DNA from: Aphrocallistes beatrix
Taxonomy: Eukaryota > Porifera > Hexactinellida > Sceptrulophora > Aphrocallistidae
Assembly (NCBI GenBank): GCA_963281255.1
Contig: OY725500.1
Span: 3,405,184 to 3,469,183 of the forward strand
DNA: 64,000 nucleotides
Direction: 5' to 3'
Positions within the stretch are counted from its first letter, which is position 1; every line of letters starts with the position of its first letter. The notes under the pieces are model-generated. The model did not search any database, was not told the origin of the DNA, and was given only the letters and a program-made list of their open reading frames with translations. The position numbers and the translations under genes were made by a program. Positions 1 through 11,055 of this stretch are shown one piece after another.

Positions 1-40
1 GCTTCGATTCTCCTCTACCGCCTCCTCCTCCCAGGACTTG
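1..40 (+). CDS. RhoGAPp190: RhoGAPp190 exon (partial, first in window)
   Basis: This is the 3' end of an exon cut by the window edge. It ends in a strong splice donor (gtaagt at 41). Read from base 3 it gives a proline-rich peptide (FDSPLPPPPPRT) and leaves two bases (TG). These are completed by the first base of the exon at 4006 to give Cys, after which the frame stays open. The other two frames are also open over 40 bp, so the choice rests on phase agreement with the next exon. The proline-rich stretch would lie in the linker before the GAP domain, a region expected to bind SH3-type partners (inference). Upstream exons, with the N-terminal GTPase-like and FF domains known for the p190 family, would lie outside the window. 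Confidence 0.6.
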
Positions 41-47
41 GTAAGTA

Positions 48-74
48 TCCTTACTATTAAAACTCGATTAATGT
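48..74 (+). repeat. Helitron-like 5' terminus next to a splice donor
   Basis: These 27 bp are identical to the 5' end of the Helitron-like family at 36592 and at 11055 (reverse strand). The block starts TCC directly after an A, seven bases into the intron, so the donor gtaagta is intact. The sequence after 74 does not resemble the longer copies. It is therefore a truncated copy or another subfamily sharing the same end. Confidence 0.6.
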
Positions 75-213
75 ATATACTATATAACATGTGTTAGAGT
101 TAAAAAGGCCGCATAGTGAGCGACGGTTAGGGGGCCTGTCCTCCCAAAGGAAATTTGATGAATCTTAAGTGTCAAACATTGTCATGCTACAATCCTGGAA
201 CCTGTGTAGTGAT

Positions 214-556
214 ATCATTCGTCGCATGGACATTACGTCCTCTAAACATTAGTTGCCGGGACAATATGTAGCGGAATTTTCGTCTCTTTTTCACGGGAAT
301 TTCGCCTCATTAGAGACTAATATAAACGGGTACTAATGTTTAAGGAACGGAAGTTGAGGCTTTTGGAGTGGAGTATGTTTGGGAAAACGGTGAAAATGAG
401 GGATTTTGATTGATAAATAAGTAGGTGCGAATGGAGTATTTCAGGGGACGAAAATTCGGCATGACGAATTCCCAGGGATGAAAGTTCCGCTACCCATTGT
501 CCGGTAACTAATGTTCAGAGGACGAAATGTCCATGCGACGAAATGTCCGACATTCG
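214..556. repeat. Inverted repeat with 'GACGAAATGTCC' motifs
   Basis: The arms at about 214-286 and 474-556 are imperfect reverse complements (shared blocks around CGTCGCATGGACATT, CTAAACATTAG and GTAGCGGAA). Short GGACGAAA-type motifs recur in both arms. This looks like a small non-autonomous DNA transposon in the RhoGAP intron. No TSD was recognised. Confidence 0.5.
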
Positions 557-560
557 TTTC

Positions 561-1371
561 CCACACTGAAATATCATAGCAAATATAAGCATGATGAAGC
601 AAAGCAAAGGTCAAAAGTCAACTTCAAGACTAAAAATGGTTATTTAAAATAATAAACAAACTTTTGACTTGATTTGAGGAAATACCCAAATTAGGGTAGT
701 ACATACTATGTCTATAATATTGATTCTAATGAAGAAGCGATAGCTCCGTAATTTACTTGCTATAACTTCTTTCTCTCTCGGTAAAAATATTTATACGCCT
801 TACTTTTTAGTGCATCTCCTGTAGGGAGATGTCCTTATGGCAAGGACAGCGTTCTACTATTGTAGTATAATTTAATTTTCGCACTTTGAAATTACTAATA
901 TCGATATTTTATTATATTATTAACATATGTATATATATACTACAGCATTTGCAACTACTACTACACAGCTTTGCAAATACAATATACTAGTAGTATTACA
1001 ATCACTAAATTATCAAACTGCTATATAATTGAAATGGAGGTTGGTTCCAATAGTTTACTTTAGTTAGTATGCAAGTAAACTATAGTATTGCAACCATCCG
1101 TACATTTAAATTTGAAGTCATCTACACACTGCTACTATTAGAGCAAGCTAACTAGAAGCTATTATAATACACAGCAGTTATTATTAAGTGATTAACTATG
1201 CACAATTTCTACAGTACTGATTCAACAGAACAGAAAAGTAATTGCAGCAATCTAAAATTATCCCACTCTAGTATTTAAATTAATTCAGATTCCTAAAATT
1301 ACTACTAACTAATTAAAGACTGCACAATGAAAACTAAGTTAAAACTAAAAGCACTCATAAAACCCTGAAAC
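561..1371. other. AT-rich intron sequence, nothing recognised
   Basis: I see no exon, RNA gene or clear repeat in this stretch. It is AT-rich with scattered short simple repeats. Confidence 0.5.
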
Positions 1372-2256
1372 TAGGCTTACAATCCCGGACATATTTTGTA
1401 ATCCCGGGATTTCGGGATTGACTTTATTTTGTAATCCCGGGATTCCGGGATTGATTTCTAATTCCGGGATCCCGGGATTTCGGGATTAAGCAATTAACAC
1501 CCAAGTATCACGAATAGACGGGGTCTCCGTTTATTTATTTTAAAATACTGAAAGGGAATCCATCGCATGCCGTCATGCTTGCAAGTATTGCCGAGAGAGT
1601 TACATCGTTGGTAAATTGGTCGATAGTATACATTTAGTACGTTTTGTTTGAGCTTCGTTTTCTTGAATTTCGGTATTCTTACGCTTTTGGAGTATATCGA
1701 TTTGATGCGTTGATTTGAGATGCACGTGTAATCCTTTTGTAGAACCACCATCACACTTTAATATTTTGTTACATGATTTGCATTGAGCCTGCTTTCCACA
1801 TACAGATCTCAGAAAATGTTTCCATATTTCTGCACCAGCAAAATTTTGAAATTTAGTACTTTCAGCCATAAAGCATAGAATATAGAATTTGCGATGATAA
1901 TTTCTTAGTTATATAATTATATATATTAGTCATGATTTAAAAATGTTCGAGTCATTGTTTGTTAAATAATAACAACAATGACCACAAAGATTATCATTGA
2001 ACACTGAATCCAAATAAGTGTTGTTAAGAAATTATAAGCATCCTATACAAGTGCATAATTATTTGTCTACGGAATCTAATCAAATACGTTTGCATTCATA
2101 CAAGCAAACCAGTCCCATGCTTTGACTACTATTAAAGCCATTTTCTACTAAACTCGGAATCCCGGGATTGGAAATCGGGATCGGGGTTAAAAAAACAAAT
2201 CCCGGGATTGAATCCCGGAAGTGAAATGGATCGGGATCCCGGGATTGTAAGCCCTA
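1372..2256 (-). mobile_element. hAT element with perfect 8-bp TSD
   Basis: The ends TAGGCTTACAATCCCGG and its reverse complement (one mismatch region) are flanked by CCTGAAAC at 1364-1371 and 2257-2264, a perfect 8-bp duplication typical of hAT elements. About ten copies of the near-palindromic motif AATCCCGGGATT cluster just inside both ends and probably act as transposase binding sites (inference). Only a BED zinc-finger reading frame is kept inside, so the copy is non-autonomous. Confidence 0.85.
1600..1869 (-). CDS. BED-type zinc-finger protein fragment of a hAT transposase
   Basis: This 89-codon frame reads MAESTKFQ, then an aromatic W-K-H-F segment, then C-K-S-C near residues 31-34 and H-V-H-L-K-S-T-H near residues 48-55. 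That is the C-x2-C ... H-x(n)-H layout of a BED finger, the DNA-binding head of many hAT transposases. No RNase H-fold catalytic part follows, and the element is under 0.9 kb. The start is the first ATG. The frame could still make a small DNA-binding protein that competes for the element ends, or it may be just a deletion remnant. The BED call is likely; function is unknown. Confidence 0.6.
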   Translation of the reverse strand: MAESTKFQNFAGAEIWKHFLRSVCGKQAQCKSCNKILKCDGGSTKGLHVHLKSTHQIDILQKRKNTEIQENEAQTKRTKCILSTNLPTM

Positions 2257-2321
2257 CCTGAAACCTATGCATACACGAACCTAAGGTACTCAAGACTCGA
2301 AAGACACTTAATGTATTAACC

Positions 2322-2527
2322 CAGTGGTTCTGAACCTTTTCAGTCAGTGGTACCCCTTGTTGTCAACATGAGGTTTCATGTACCCCTCTCAATGTTGTTG
2401 AACTTAGTCATTAATAATAATGCTATGATTATCCTAAAGAAATAAACAAACAATAACTAATAATTTTATTAAGGTTCTAGTAAACATTTTTGACAAGTTT
2501 GAATTCACCCCAGGTTCAGAACCGCTG
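2322..2527. mobile_element. hAT MITE, 206 bp, perfect 8-bp TSD
   Basis: The ends CAGTGGTTCTGAACC and GGTTCAGAACCGCTG are of the classic hAT type. They are flanked by TATTAACC at 2314-2321 and 2528-2535. There is no coding potential inside. Confidence 0.85.
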
Positions 2528-2704
2528 TATTAACCTAACTCATTATTGTAATTTTGAACTTATTAAAGCAAAACGTCGTGTCCCGTATTTATTTGCCAAC
2601 TAACTGTACCACTGTTGTTCGAGACAAAGTTAAACCTACGCTTATATTTGCTTTCGTATCTTTTCACTTATTTCCCAATTTAATTTGATAGTAAACAAAT
2701 TACA

Positions 2705-3050
2705 AATAAGCTAGAGACTAGCTTCCAACGGTTGACATGGGGTTTTTAGGGGTGTAGAATTCTAATATTATATTTTGATATCGATATGATAAAATATTAG
2801 TTTACTTTTGTTTACAATAGTTACATAAAGTAAGCAAATTACAAAAAGAAGTTAGAGACTAGCTTTCAACGGTTGACATGGGGTTTTAGGGGTGTAGATT
2901 TATAATATCATATTGTGGTATCTATATATGATAAATATTTTGTTTACTTTTGTTTTCATTAGGTACATAATGTAAATAAATCTCAAAAATATGCTAGAAA
3001 CTAGCTTTGAACAATTTACATTTGTTTTTAGGTGTGTAGATTTCGAATTC
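2705..3050 (+). repeat. Tandem satellite-like repeat, about three units
   Basis: Three units of about 130 bp share the block 'AGAGACTAGCTTYCAACG' followed by 'TTGACATGGGGTTTTTAGG' and a T-rich 'TTTACTTTTGTTTACAATAG' part. The same monomer occurs at 32745-33190, 39155-39370 and 61840-61930. Confidence 0.7.
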
Positions 3051-3149
3051 TTTTTATCATGGACCTAATTTTTCTTTTCCAGTTCTGAATTCATGATTCA
3101 CCGTAGATAAATGACATTTTTAGTAGAGAGTTAAAAGAAAACAATCAAC

Positions 3150-3220
3150 CGTTTCTTTGATACCCACAGGCACCCGCAGTGTCCGCAAGCCGCGCAGTGC
3201 AAGCAAGCGAAGCGCACTTG
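3150..3220 (+). repeat. Helitron-like 3' end fragment
   Basis: The segment carries the family's 3' tail: GCCGCGCAGTGCAAGCAAGC followed by GAAGCGCACTTG, ending at 3220 before a T. Only about 70 bp are present. Confidence 0.6.
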
Positions 3221-4005
3221 TATGTATTAATAATACATGTATTATCCTTATGATACTATAGTATAACCAATTTAAGGGAAATTGTGTCCAATTAACCCGA
3301 GGATTACTTGGGGTCAAAGGTATAAATAGAAATGACCCAGCTTTCACTTTCATTTTCAGTTTACTTTCAATTAACTTTCACTTTCAATTCAACATTCCTG
3401 GACGTGCTCGGGTTAATTAAGCGATCTTTTCTGAAAATTGATTGATTTTTAACATTTGCTTCAGTGTCTACAGTTAGGTCCCAGAGAGTTGTAATTAGGC
3501 GGTTGCCCTGATTGTCCAGTGTCCAAATATACCAGTTAACTATTAGTTTGTTTTCTTTGCTTGACAGTGACAATACCGGCTTTAGGCACACAACATTCAG
3601 TACAAACAGTCGCATGAAACGCCAAATTGAAGATATTATGAGCGGAATTGTCTATTGATCAAGAATCGAGCCCACTTTAGAACCCGACACGAACCCGAAT
3701 CTGAATCCTTATTTGAACCTACCCTACTATATTCTATATGTTGCTATATTCTACTGTGAGTTCAACCTGAACCCGAACCCGATTCAAACTCTGAGGGTTT
3801 CCCAAATAGAGGATTTAGATTTGGAACTGCTATTCTCGGATTGCTTCCAAATTTATCCTTGATTGGGAATTTGTTTATTGATTAGTATTTAAAAATAAAA
3901 AAGTATTGACTATTCACAGTGGATGCATAATGCGGGGGATTCTTATTGCAGTGCTTGTGCTTTTTCAACAAAGAAGCATTAATAATTGCTTGATTTTTTT
4001 CATAG
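3221..4005. other. Intron sequence with degenerate GAACCCGA repeats
   Basis: Between 3666 and 3805 the phrase GAACCCGA or close variants recurs several times, a decayed short-period repeat. The rest shows nothing recognisable up to the acceptor catag at 4001-4005. Confidence 0.45.
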
Positions 4006-4177
4006 TTCAATGCTCGAAAAGTCAACAGAAATTAGATCAAGAACTCAAGGTACCACATCTCCTATCTACTCTACAACTGATGAAGTCCAATCTTCCAAAA
4101 CTTTCGTTTCAGAAGATGATGACTATTATAGTATTGTTGAACAGAAAACTACAACTGAGCAGTCTAGTTCAACTGAG
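4006..4177 (+). CDS. RhoGAPp190: RhoGAPp190 internal exon
   Basis: The exon is bounded by a T-rich acceptor ending catag and the donor GAG|gtttgt. In the frame inherited from the exon at 1-40 it encodes a Ser/Thr-rich, acidic segment (SMLEKSTEIRSRTQGTTSP ... SEDDDYYSIVEQ) with no stop. It ends in phase 0, which fits the next exon. Such a disordered Ser/Thr/Tyr stretch is what p190 proteins have between the FF region and the GAP domain. The tyrosines in the DDDYYS context could be kinase targets (inference). No domain is recognisable in the exon itself, so the call rests on phase, splice sites and position. Confidence 0.65.
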
Positions 4178-4256
4178 GTTTGTTTCTTTTCATTTATTTT
4201 TACAATAAGTTCCGAATCTTTAGTTTTGCAGATAAGATTAATTGATAAATCAAGGA

Positions 4257-4500
4257 TGCGCAAGCCGCACTGCAAGAAAGCTTGCTTGTGTAATATACTG
4301 GATATGAGTATATCCTCTGTAGGCGCCACCAGGGGTGTTCTGGGTGCCTGGACACCCACTGCCTCCTTTTTATCTAATTGTACAGTATATGTCCCTCTAT
4401 AAATGCACACCAAGTTTCAGAGAAATCCTTCTTAGGACACCCACTGCCCATAAAATATGGTGCCGGCCATGCCGGAGTCTACCCATGGGAATACATCCTG
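4257..4500. other. Intron sequence with repeat debris
   Basis: A degraded Helitron-like tail (CAAGCCGCACTGCAAG ... CTTGCTTGTG, 4260-4290) is followed by two copies of a GGACACCCACTGCC phrase near 4358 and 4434. No gene is visible. Confidence 0.4.
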
Positions 4501-4789
4501 GCTGATTTTACAGAATTTAGTTGAAGATACATAAATTTACTTTCTTGCTAATACAAATTATAATATAGCAAATGGACATTATGTGTATTGCCTTTATGTT
4601 ATTTAGAGACTGAAATACAACCAGGGGAGCTTTTTAACCATCTGGAGACCAAAAATTATAGTGGCTTCATGTTAAGCGAGTTTAACTCCATGCTACTAAT
4701 TCTATGAAAAAAATAGAAGGATTTGTTCATAATGATACATTAATGTTGATAATGAGTAACGCTGAGTACTTTACCATAGCCACGTTTCT

Positions 4790-6740
4790 CGCTAGTCAGC
4801 CTTTCCCCACGTGAGCGAAACTCTCTTGAGCGAACTTATTTGAGCGAAAGTATAGTTGAGCGACATAGAAGTTTAGCGAAACCCATTTGGGCGAGAAACA
4901 TTTGAGCGAAATGCAACTCAGCGAGTGGGACTTGTGCGAGCCCATTTGGTTCGGAAGCATTGCAAATCTAAAGTTAAACAACCACATTCCAACAAATGCA
5001 TGTTTTGAAATTCATTTAATAAACGTGTGATATAGTAATCAGAGGATGGAATTAAATAGGGACCCATTCATCTGTTGAATAATTTTCAACATAATGTTTT
5101 TAAATGTATCAATTAAAGTTTCGGGCCATTTGAAAAACAAATTTATAATTTACAAGGTATCATTATGAAACTACGAAAAACCGTCTTGGCTTTCAAGAGT
5201 CATTCCTATATAGTGGTGCGGCATAGCATGAAATTTATAACAATTGTGCATTTTGTGATAAAAGCACCTAAATTGGTACACATGTAAATTGATATACTAT
5301 GAACATTTTTGGATATTGGGCCACCTGAAACGATGCCTATGTCAGCCATGACAGCTGGCCCCCAAATTACCACGTCCGATAGTATTGCCGGAATTGTCCC
5401 CTATCAATAACTTCTTTTAATCACACCAGATCATATTTTGATTGTTGAATTCGTGTCTAGCACGAAATTTCCAGCAATTTGATATATGTATATATTGACC
5501 ATATTTGGAGAATCTTTTTGGTTGTCTGTTCCTAGCAACGGCCAGGAATGTTGAAAAATTCCGATCTCCAAATTTTGGAGGAACCATATCGAGTGACCCC
5601 TTGTTCTTCTCGGCTAGGTTCAGTGAGTACGAATATGCTAATTAGAATGCTCTGATATGTCATATGTGGAATATATGAAAGTTTTGTGGTATGCCATAGT
5701 GGAAGGTATAGTTGAATGTGGTAAAACCTTAATATATTCTACATATGATATATTAGAGCGTTCTGCATATTCGTACTCGCTGAACCTAGCCGAGAAGAAC
5801 AAGGGGTCACTCGATATGGTTCCTCCAAAATTTGGAGATCGGAATTTTTCAACATTCCTGGCCGTTGCTAGGAACGGGCAACCAAAAAGATTCTCCAAAT
5901 ATGGTCAATATATATATCAAATTGCTGGAAAATTGCAGGACACGAATCAACAATCAAAATATAATCTGGTGTGATTAAAAGAAGTTATTGATAGGGGGCA
6001 ATTCCGGCAATATTATCGGACGTGGTGATTTGGGGTCAGCTGTCATGGCTGACATAGGCATCGTTTCAGGTGGCCCAATATCCAAAAATGTTCATAGTAT
6101 ATCAATGTACCAATTTTGGTGCTTTTATCACAAAATGCACAATTGTTTTGCTATGCCGCACCACTAATAGATTTGATACATTGATTACTAATGATACCAA
6201 AAAGTGATGGCGGTGTCGCGTCGTACACGTGATTATAACAGAAGTTTATTTATCGAATCGCGAACTCCTCATCGGGAACATTGTATCCCTGACTAAGAAA
6301 TGAGAACAATCGAAAAGGTCGCAACTGATCTTAAGTTTAAGGTACGATCTCAAGCGGGAACGCAGCATTTGTCCGAATCGCAACTCCAATTCCTTCACTA
6401 TTCGTTGAATCTGCTGCTATGGTTTAACAAAGTCCTATTACTGTGAGATAAACACTATCTTCCACGGTTGTACTATCAACTCATAGTAAAATAAAAAGAA
6501 AACTCATAGTAAAATAAATTGAAATTTTTTTCGTCAACACAAATTGAGTTGATACAGCCCTGTTTCTACTGTTTGCTATCGTCATATTTTTTACCTATTA
6601 TTTATGTTTTAATTAAAACACATCAAATGATCCATGCCTTCATACTTAATGCTTACTAGTAGTGATATTAAATCACTCAATTGCGTTTCGCTCAACTGTT
6701 ACTAAACTTGTATTTCGCTCAAGTGGGGACTAATCGAAAG
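4790..6740. mobile_element. Element with inverted TGAGCGAAA arrays flanking a palindrome
   Basis: The left side (4800-4935) has about nine copies of a roughly 15-bp unit built on TTGAGCGAAA. The right side (6685-6735) has copies of the reverse complement TTTCGCTCAA. Both sides include a CCCCAC block next to the array (4806 and reverse complement near 6727). Between them lies the large palindrome 5211-6166. The arrangement suggests one DNA transposon with subterminal motif arrays, later invaded by the palindrome. Termini and TSD could not be fixed. Confidence 0.45.
5211..6166. mobile_element. 956-bp near-perfect palindrome (foldback element)
   Basis: The ends TAGTGGTGCGGCATAGCA and TGCTATGCCGCACCACTA are exact reverse complements. 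The two halves match closely over about 470 bp each, with the centre near 5693 and only a short spacer. Overlapping open frames on both strands are a by-product of the symmetry. A transcript through it would fold into a long hairpin. No transposase or clear TSD was seen. Confidence 0.8.
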
Positions 6741-7472
6741 CCAATCTTTACTTCTATATTTATAATAGCCTTCGGAAAATTATTGGTATGGCCAATGGCT
6801 CCTACCAATCCTACCGAATCCTACGCCTATGCAATATCATACTTTATAGTATAATTTATTTAGAATTACTTATTAGTTAAGCCGCCTCACTTGCTCGCAC
6901 TGCATGTGAACATCAACTTTCAGTCTTCTCTTGGCCTTTTTCATTGTTGTTTTGCATTTCATACACAAATGTTGCTGAGAGGCACTTGATTACTTTGGTT
7001 ACTTAATTGATAATCTCGCATATGAAATGCAGATAATCTGCATCTTGTGTAACATGTTAATTCTGAGTGTGTAGTTGGATCGATTTAAGTGTAATTGAGA
7101 AAATTATTTTTCAATTCACAGTATAAAACGTGAAATATTCATTTAAGAAAGACGACCTGGGCGCCCAATGGTTGCTAATGCAGAAATGAAGTGTTCTCCA
7201 GCCGCGCAGCCGAGAGCAAGCCAAGCGTGCCTGTAATAATTGAAAGGTTGAAACAATGGTATTGCTCACAATACACGAATTGAAAATAATTTATTGATTT
7301 TAATATACTATATGTACGCTACCCGTATAGAAGTATTTTAACACATTATTATGTAGCTCTTATATTCCTGAGTATATATTTTAAAATGAATGCTTTTTGA
7401 ATCTGCTAACAAAGCTCACTTTTAGACACTGCTGTAGTTTAATTTAAACTTAAAAATATTTATTTGTTTTAG
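6741..7472. other. Intron sequence with one Helitron-like remnant
   Basis: The only recognisable item is a degraded Helitron-like 3' end at about 7198-7233 (GCCGCGCAGCCGAG ... CAAGCGTGCCTG). The acceptor of the next exon (tttgttttag) closes the stretch. Confidence 0.45.
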
Positions 7473-7520
7473 GGGATCCCGAAGACTTTATCAAAGAGAG
7501 AGAAAAAGGATGTAGAGAAG
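7473..7520 (+). CDS. RhoGAPp190: RhoGAPp190 48-nt micro-exon
   Basis: A pyrimidine-rich acceptor (tttgttttag) and the donor AAG|gtttgt bound exactly 16 codons in phase 0 at both ends, encoding the basic peptide GIPKTLSKREKKDVEK. It joins the Ser/Thr-rich exon at 4006 to the lysine-rich exon at 45640 without a frame change. Because its length is a multiple of three it could be skipped without loss of frame. It precedes a 38-kb intron. The basic character matches the Lys/Arg-rich linker ahead of the GAP domain in p190 proteins (known for the family). No protein motif confirms it on its own. Confidence 0.6.
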
Positions 7521-7699
7521 GTTTGTCTTTTCTTTCGATATAGCTATTTTATTGAACTTCAACTTGAGTATATTTATTGGATCTACCCCCTAAAAAGGCT
7601 GCTTTAAGAACACCTGATATTTTTTGCGATGAATATATCGAATCATCTTACTCCTATCGTTTTGCGGGCCACGAAGGTTGTCTAATTTTCAAAAGGTGT

Positions 7700-7800
7700 T
7701 TAAGTTTTCTTCCAGGCGTATACAGGATCTTAAATTTAAGCCAAGCTAAGCTAATATTGATCTAGGCGCATGAAAATAATCAGAGGGATGTTTAGGCGTA
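7700..7800. repeat. GGCGTATA-motif repeat patch
   Basis: Several copies of AGGCGTAT or AGGCGCAT occur (7713, 7763, 7794). The same motif recurs at 36025-36165. It is probably a degraded small DNA transposon. Confidence 0.35.
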
Positions 7801-8364
7801 TATCCTAGAAATGCTTGATGAAGCCCTGTTTTTTTTAACTTACTTAAAACCATCCTGTTGTAACCACTTATGTACAGTTTTGTCATGTTTTGTTCTTTTT
7901 TGTATTAGCCGACTTTAATTTGGTTTTATCTGATTGAAGCTATATGAAGAGTTTTTGCTTAAATAATTATTAAATTACTTATAGAATTTGAATGGAATAC
8001 TCCCTAACATTCAGTTGAAAATACATACTAGCTGATGCAAAACATCTAGAAAAAGCTGTGTTTGGATAAAAATTTGATATAACGGGGGGAGGCTTGAAAT
8101 CATTTAAGCGGAGAGGCACGTTTATTAGGGCCCCAGAGTAGTTTCATAAACTTGAAGGATTATTCAAGAAAGGATATGTATGGAGTATATGCCTTGGTTA
8201 TGACATTCTACTTTGAGTATATTCCATGGTCTACTAAATATCCGGCTATATCCCAAGGAAGTCAGTTTGTAAAATTTATTCTAGGCCAAAATAGACTAAT
8301 GTTTTAATATTTACATTCAATTGTATATGGGATATTCAAGTATTCTGAATACAATAGTATAATA

Positions 8365-8933
8365 CAGGTATCCCTCGCCGTTCGCGGGGGTTACGTTCCT
8401 GAGAATTGCCGCGAATGGCAAAATCGCGAACGGCAAGACGTAAGTTCAATGAGAATAGTGGTGTTACGTTCCTATATTATAAAAACGACGCTAGATACAG
8501 TTTGCTAAATACGTTATTGATTCAATAGTTGAGCTGTAATACTGATACAAACACTAGCACAAGTGAAATGGTAATAATAAATGAAGTGATAAATGAAAGA
8601 TATAGATCCCCTAGTAACAAACCTAAGTACCATACCTAAATAGTAAAGTCTAGCCTTACAATCACCAACCAACTTCCTTTTATGCATGATGTAATTATTG
8701 GGTAGAAAATTATAATTATACGTAGAAACAATAGTGTCTAGTATTAGTATAGAACAATAGAAACAGTAAATGATATTGTCAGGATAATATGGAGGAGATA
8801 CGTATAAGGTTATCGACTTATGGTAGCCCATGAAACTACTGAAGAGAGTAACGAAAACCGCGAATAGCAAAACAAGACTCCGCGAATAGTCGAAACCGCG
8901 AATGGCAAACTCGCGAACGGCGAGGGCTGCCTG
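8365..8933. mobile_element. pogo/Tigger-like MITE with TA duplication
   Basis: TIRs start CAGGTATCCCTCGCCGTTCG and end with the reverse complement form (CGAACGGCGAGGGCTGCCTG). They are flanked by TA on both sides (8363-8364, 8934-8935). The motif CGCGAAYGGCAAA recurs inside both ends. There is no transposase frame. Confidence 0.8.
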
Positions 8934-9212
8934 TATTTGAGATTCCTACGATTGTGGCCAGTTTAAATGCCATTTTAATGATGAAGTTAGCAATTTGTAT
9001 ATAGAATAATAGTCTAGATTAAACTCAATTATTACTAAAAATAGACTGCTACAGGGAGGGTGTTCTAGTAATCAGACTCCTGTTATGAAATACCTGTCAT
9101 TGGTTACTCATCAAACTAGATTAATAAATTTGGGCTCATTTTGAAGGAGAGCATTGCAGTTTTTTAGTAATCATTAAAATAAGATATCTAGCTAGTCAGT
9201 AGAAAATCGTTT

Positions 9213-9470
9213 TAAAATATAGCCACTGTTCTGGCTGTTTCGTGACAACATTCGATTAATATGGATTCCTCAAATTGTGAATAACCTTCCCACCTGTTAA
9301 TCTGGTTATTATCAATGAGATAATTATTAAGAATGAGGCTTACCTCATCCTTCACTTCTTTTAGTGTTCTAGATTTGATTTTATATACATCATTCTTGCG
9401 GTAGCCCCAGAGAAATTAATCTAAAGGGTTTAAGTCAGGAAAACCTTCTTGTCCTCACGTTGAGCGCCTA
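9213..9470 (-). pseudogene. mariner-type transposase C-terminus remnant
   Basis: The minus strand reads PDLNPLD-stop-FLWGYRKNDVY and continues through KIKSRTLKEVKDEV and an Asn-rich helix to a stop near 9213. PDLNPLDYFLWG is the third-catalytic-Asp signature of mariner/Tc1 transposases. Here the usual Tyr after D is a stop codon. The N-terminal DNA-binding part and the first two catalytic residues are not visible upstream, and the frame is broken before 9470. It is a dead fragment of a cut-and-paste transposase. The mariner call is based on this motif alone. Confidence 0.7.
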
Positions 9471-9734
9471 CGTATGAAGATTGGAGAAATATTTCTTGTA
9501 CCATAGACTCCTTTAAGTAAGGACAGTAGGTATTAATATCGGGTCCTGGAAATTGAGTACATTGTATATTTTTGATATCTCGTAATCCGCTGAAGTTAGA
9601 CATGGGAAATGTATTATTGTTAAATAGGAAGTCGTATTTTACCTCAAATATGTGTAGAATGTAAGTTACGTTGTTTCACACCTTTTTACACATATTTAAG
9701 ATACATTTTCGAATCGAAGCGCGCTTGTAACTAT

Positions 9735-10215
9735 TATATTTAGAGAGATAAAGTGTATTATTGGTGAATAGGAAATCGCATATTGCCTACCTGATGGTAC
9801 CATTTATTGGTGTCTAGTATTTGCAACTTTCGAGATATAGTCCAAATTAGTCAAATTGCATTTCCCTAGCAACACAGTAATGTGTCCCGATGAAAATTCC
9901 ACATATTTCTAAACAACTGGTCCAAAGTAAGATCACCTGTGATAAGTAGACGTCAATGATGGAGTATAACTGTATAACACTGATGAGAAAAATTGCCTAA
10001 ATTTACTCATAAAATGGCTCATGCACAATATGATGATGACAATACACATTTTGATTACGGATTCGCGTACTCTGACATTGGTTTATATAGGCTGGTAATA
10101 CATTTTTAAGGTATATCGTGCCTAGGAAAAAGCTTTGGTTCATGTTGTGAAATCCCTAATTATACTAGTCCTCCTTGTTCTAAATCTATTTGAGCACAGC
10201 AGTGCCTTATGTAGA
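9735..10215 (+). repeat. Dispersed repeat X, copy 1
   Basis: This copy is alignable by eye over nearly all its length to 26137-26740 (shared blocks TAAAGTGTATTATTGG, GATGGTACCATTTATTGG, GTCTAGTATTTGCAACTTTC, CGTGCCTAGGAAAAAGC). A third, reverse-oriented copy is split by the P-like element (16434-16468 plus 21775-21880). Class unknown. Confidence 0.7.
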
Positions 10216-10559
10216 GATTGCTGTGCTCGTGAATAATTGATACTAACCACGACACACTAGTAAAATTCTATTTTCAATAATATTGATAATTTAATTACAT
10301 TAAATTATATCCATTTTCATTTCATTAACGAATCACGTTATTTTCGTGTTCTGCATAAAATTTGAAGTCATTTGGGGGTCACATGACCATATTTATGAAT
10401 TTATTCAAGCTTTTCATGCCTAACCTCCAATATTCCCTGAAGGCCAACTGATTCTGACCAAATTCACCCCAAATAGACTACCTTACTAACAATTTGCTTA
10501 AAGCCAAAGGAATTATCCTTACACATCCCATACTGAGAATGCTTGGATGTTTATATACA

Positions 10560-11055
10560 CAAGCGCGCTTCGCTTGCTTACGCTGCGCGGCTGGCGGACA
10601 GAGGCGTCCTTTGGCGCCTAGGCTCACATTAGATAACATATCTAAATACTTGTACGTCTGACTTACTGTTATAATCGATATTACTCGAAAAATCACAAAA
10701 TGTATCGATTTTTTAATGCGTAATGATGACTGTGATAACAGAATGATGAGTCATTATTTTTATGATTGTTTTATCATATTTGAGATGTATTAATATACAC
10801 AGTCTATTAAAATTTCAGCCTTCTATCACTTAAAATGGCTGAGTTATGGTCGAAAAAACTGAAATTTCTAATTATAAAAAGGTGACAATGACGTCATAAT
10901 TCCATGATGAGTCGACATTTTTGTCTGAGGTCAGAACTTAGTGGAGCCATAGGCAAAAGACTCCCACATGCCAAAAATCAGCTTTCTGTGCCTGGCAGTT
11001 TCTTCAATCAATTCGTTATAGATAATACACATTAATCGAGTTTTAATAGTAAGGA
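10560..11055 (-). mobile_element. Helitron-like non-autonomous element, full length
   Basis: On the minus strand it starts TCCTTACTATTAAAACTCG, preceded by A, and ends GCGAAGCGCGCTTG, followed by T. It is AT-rich inside, with a GC-rich tail that can form a short hairpin (AGCGC ... GCGCT). There is no TIR and no TSD. It carries TGACGTCA at 10889-10896 and TGAGTCA near 10747. The class call relies on the 5' TC, the A/T insertion point and the 3' hairpin; the usual CTRR end is replaced by CTTG, so it is tentative. Confidence 0.6.

Noticed and set aside
3986-4402. 138-codon frame starting before the exon at 4006
   Set aside because: The part 4006-4177 is the exon; the rest reads through the donor into intron repeat sequence.
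5638-5974. Overlapping frames of 86 and 105 codons on opposite strands
   Set aside because: Product of the near-perfect palindrome; no known motif.
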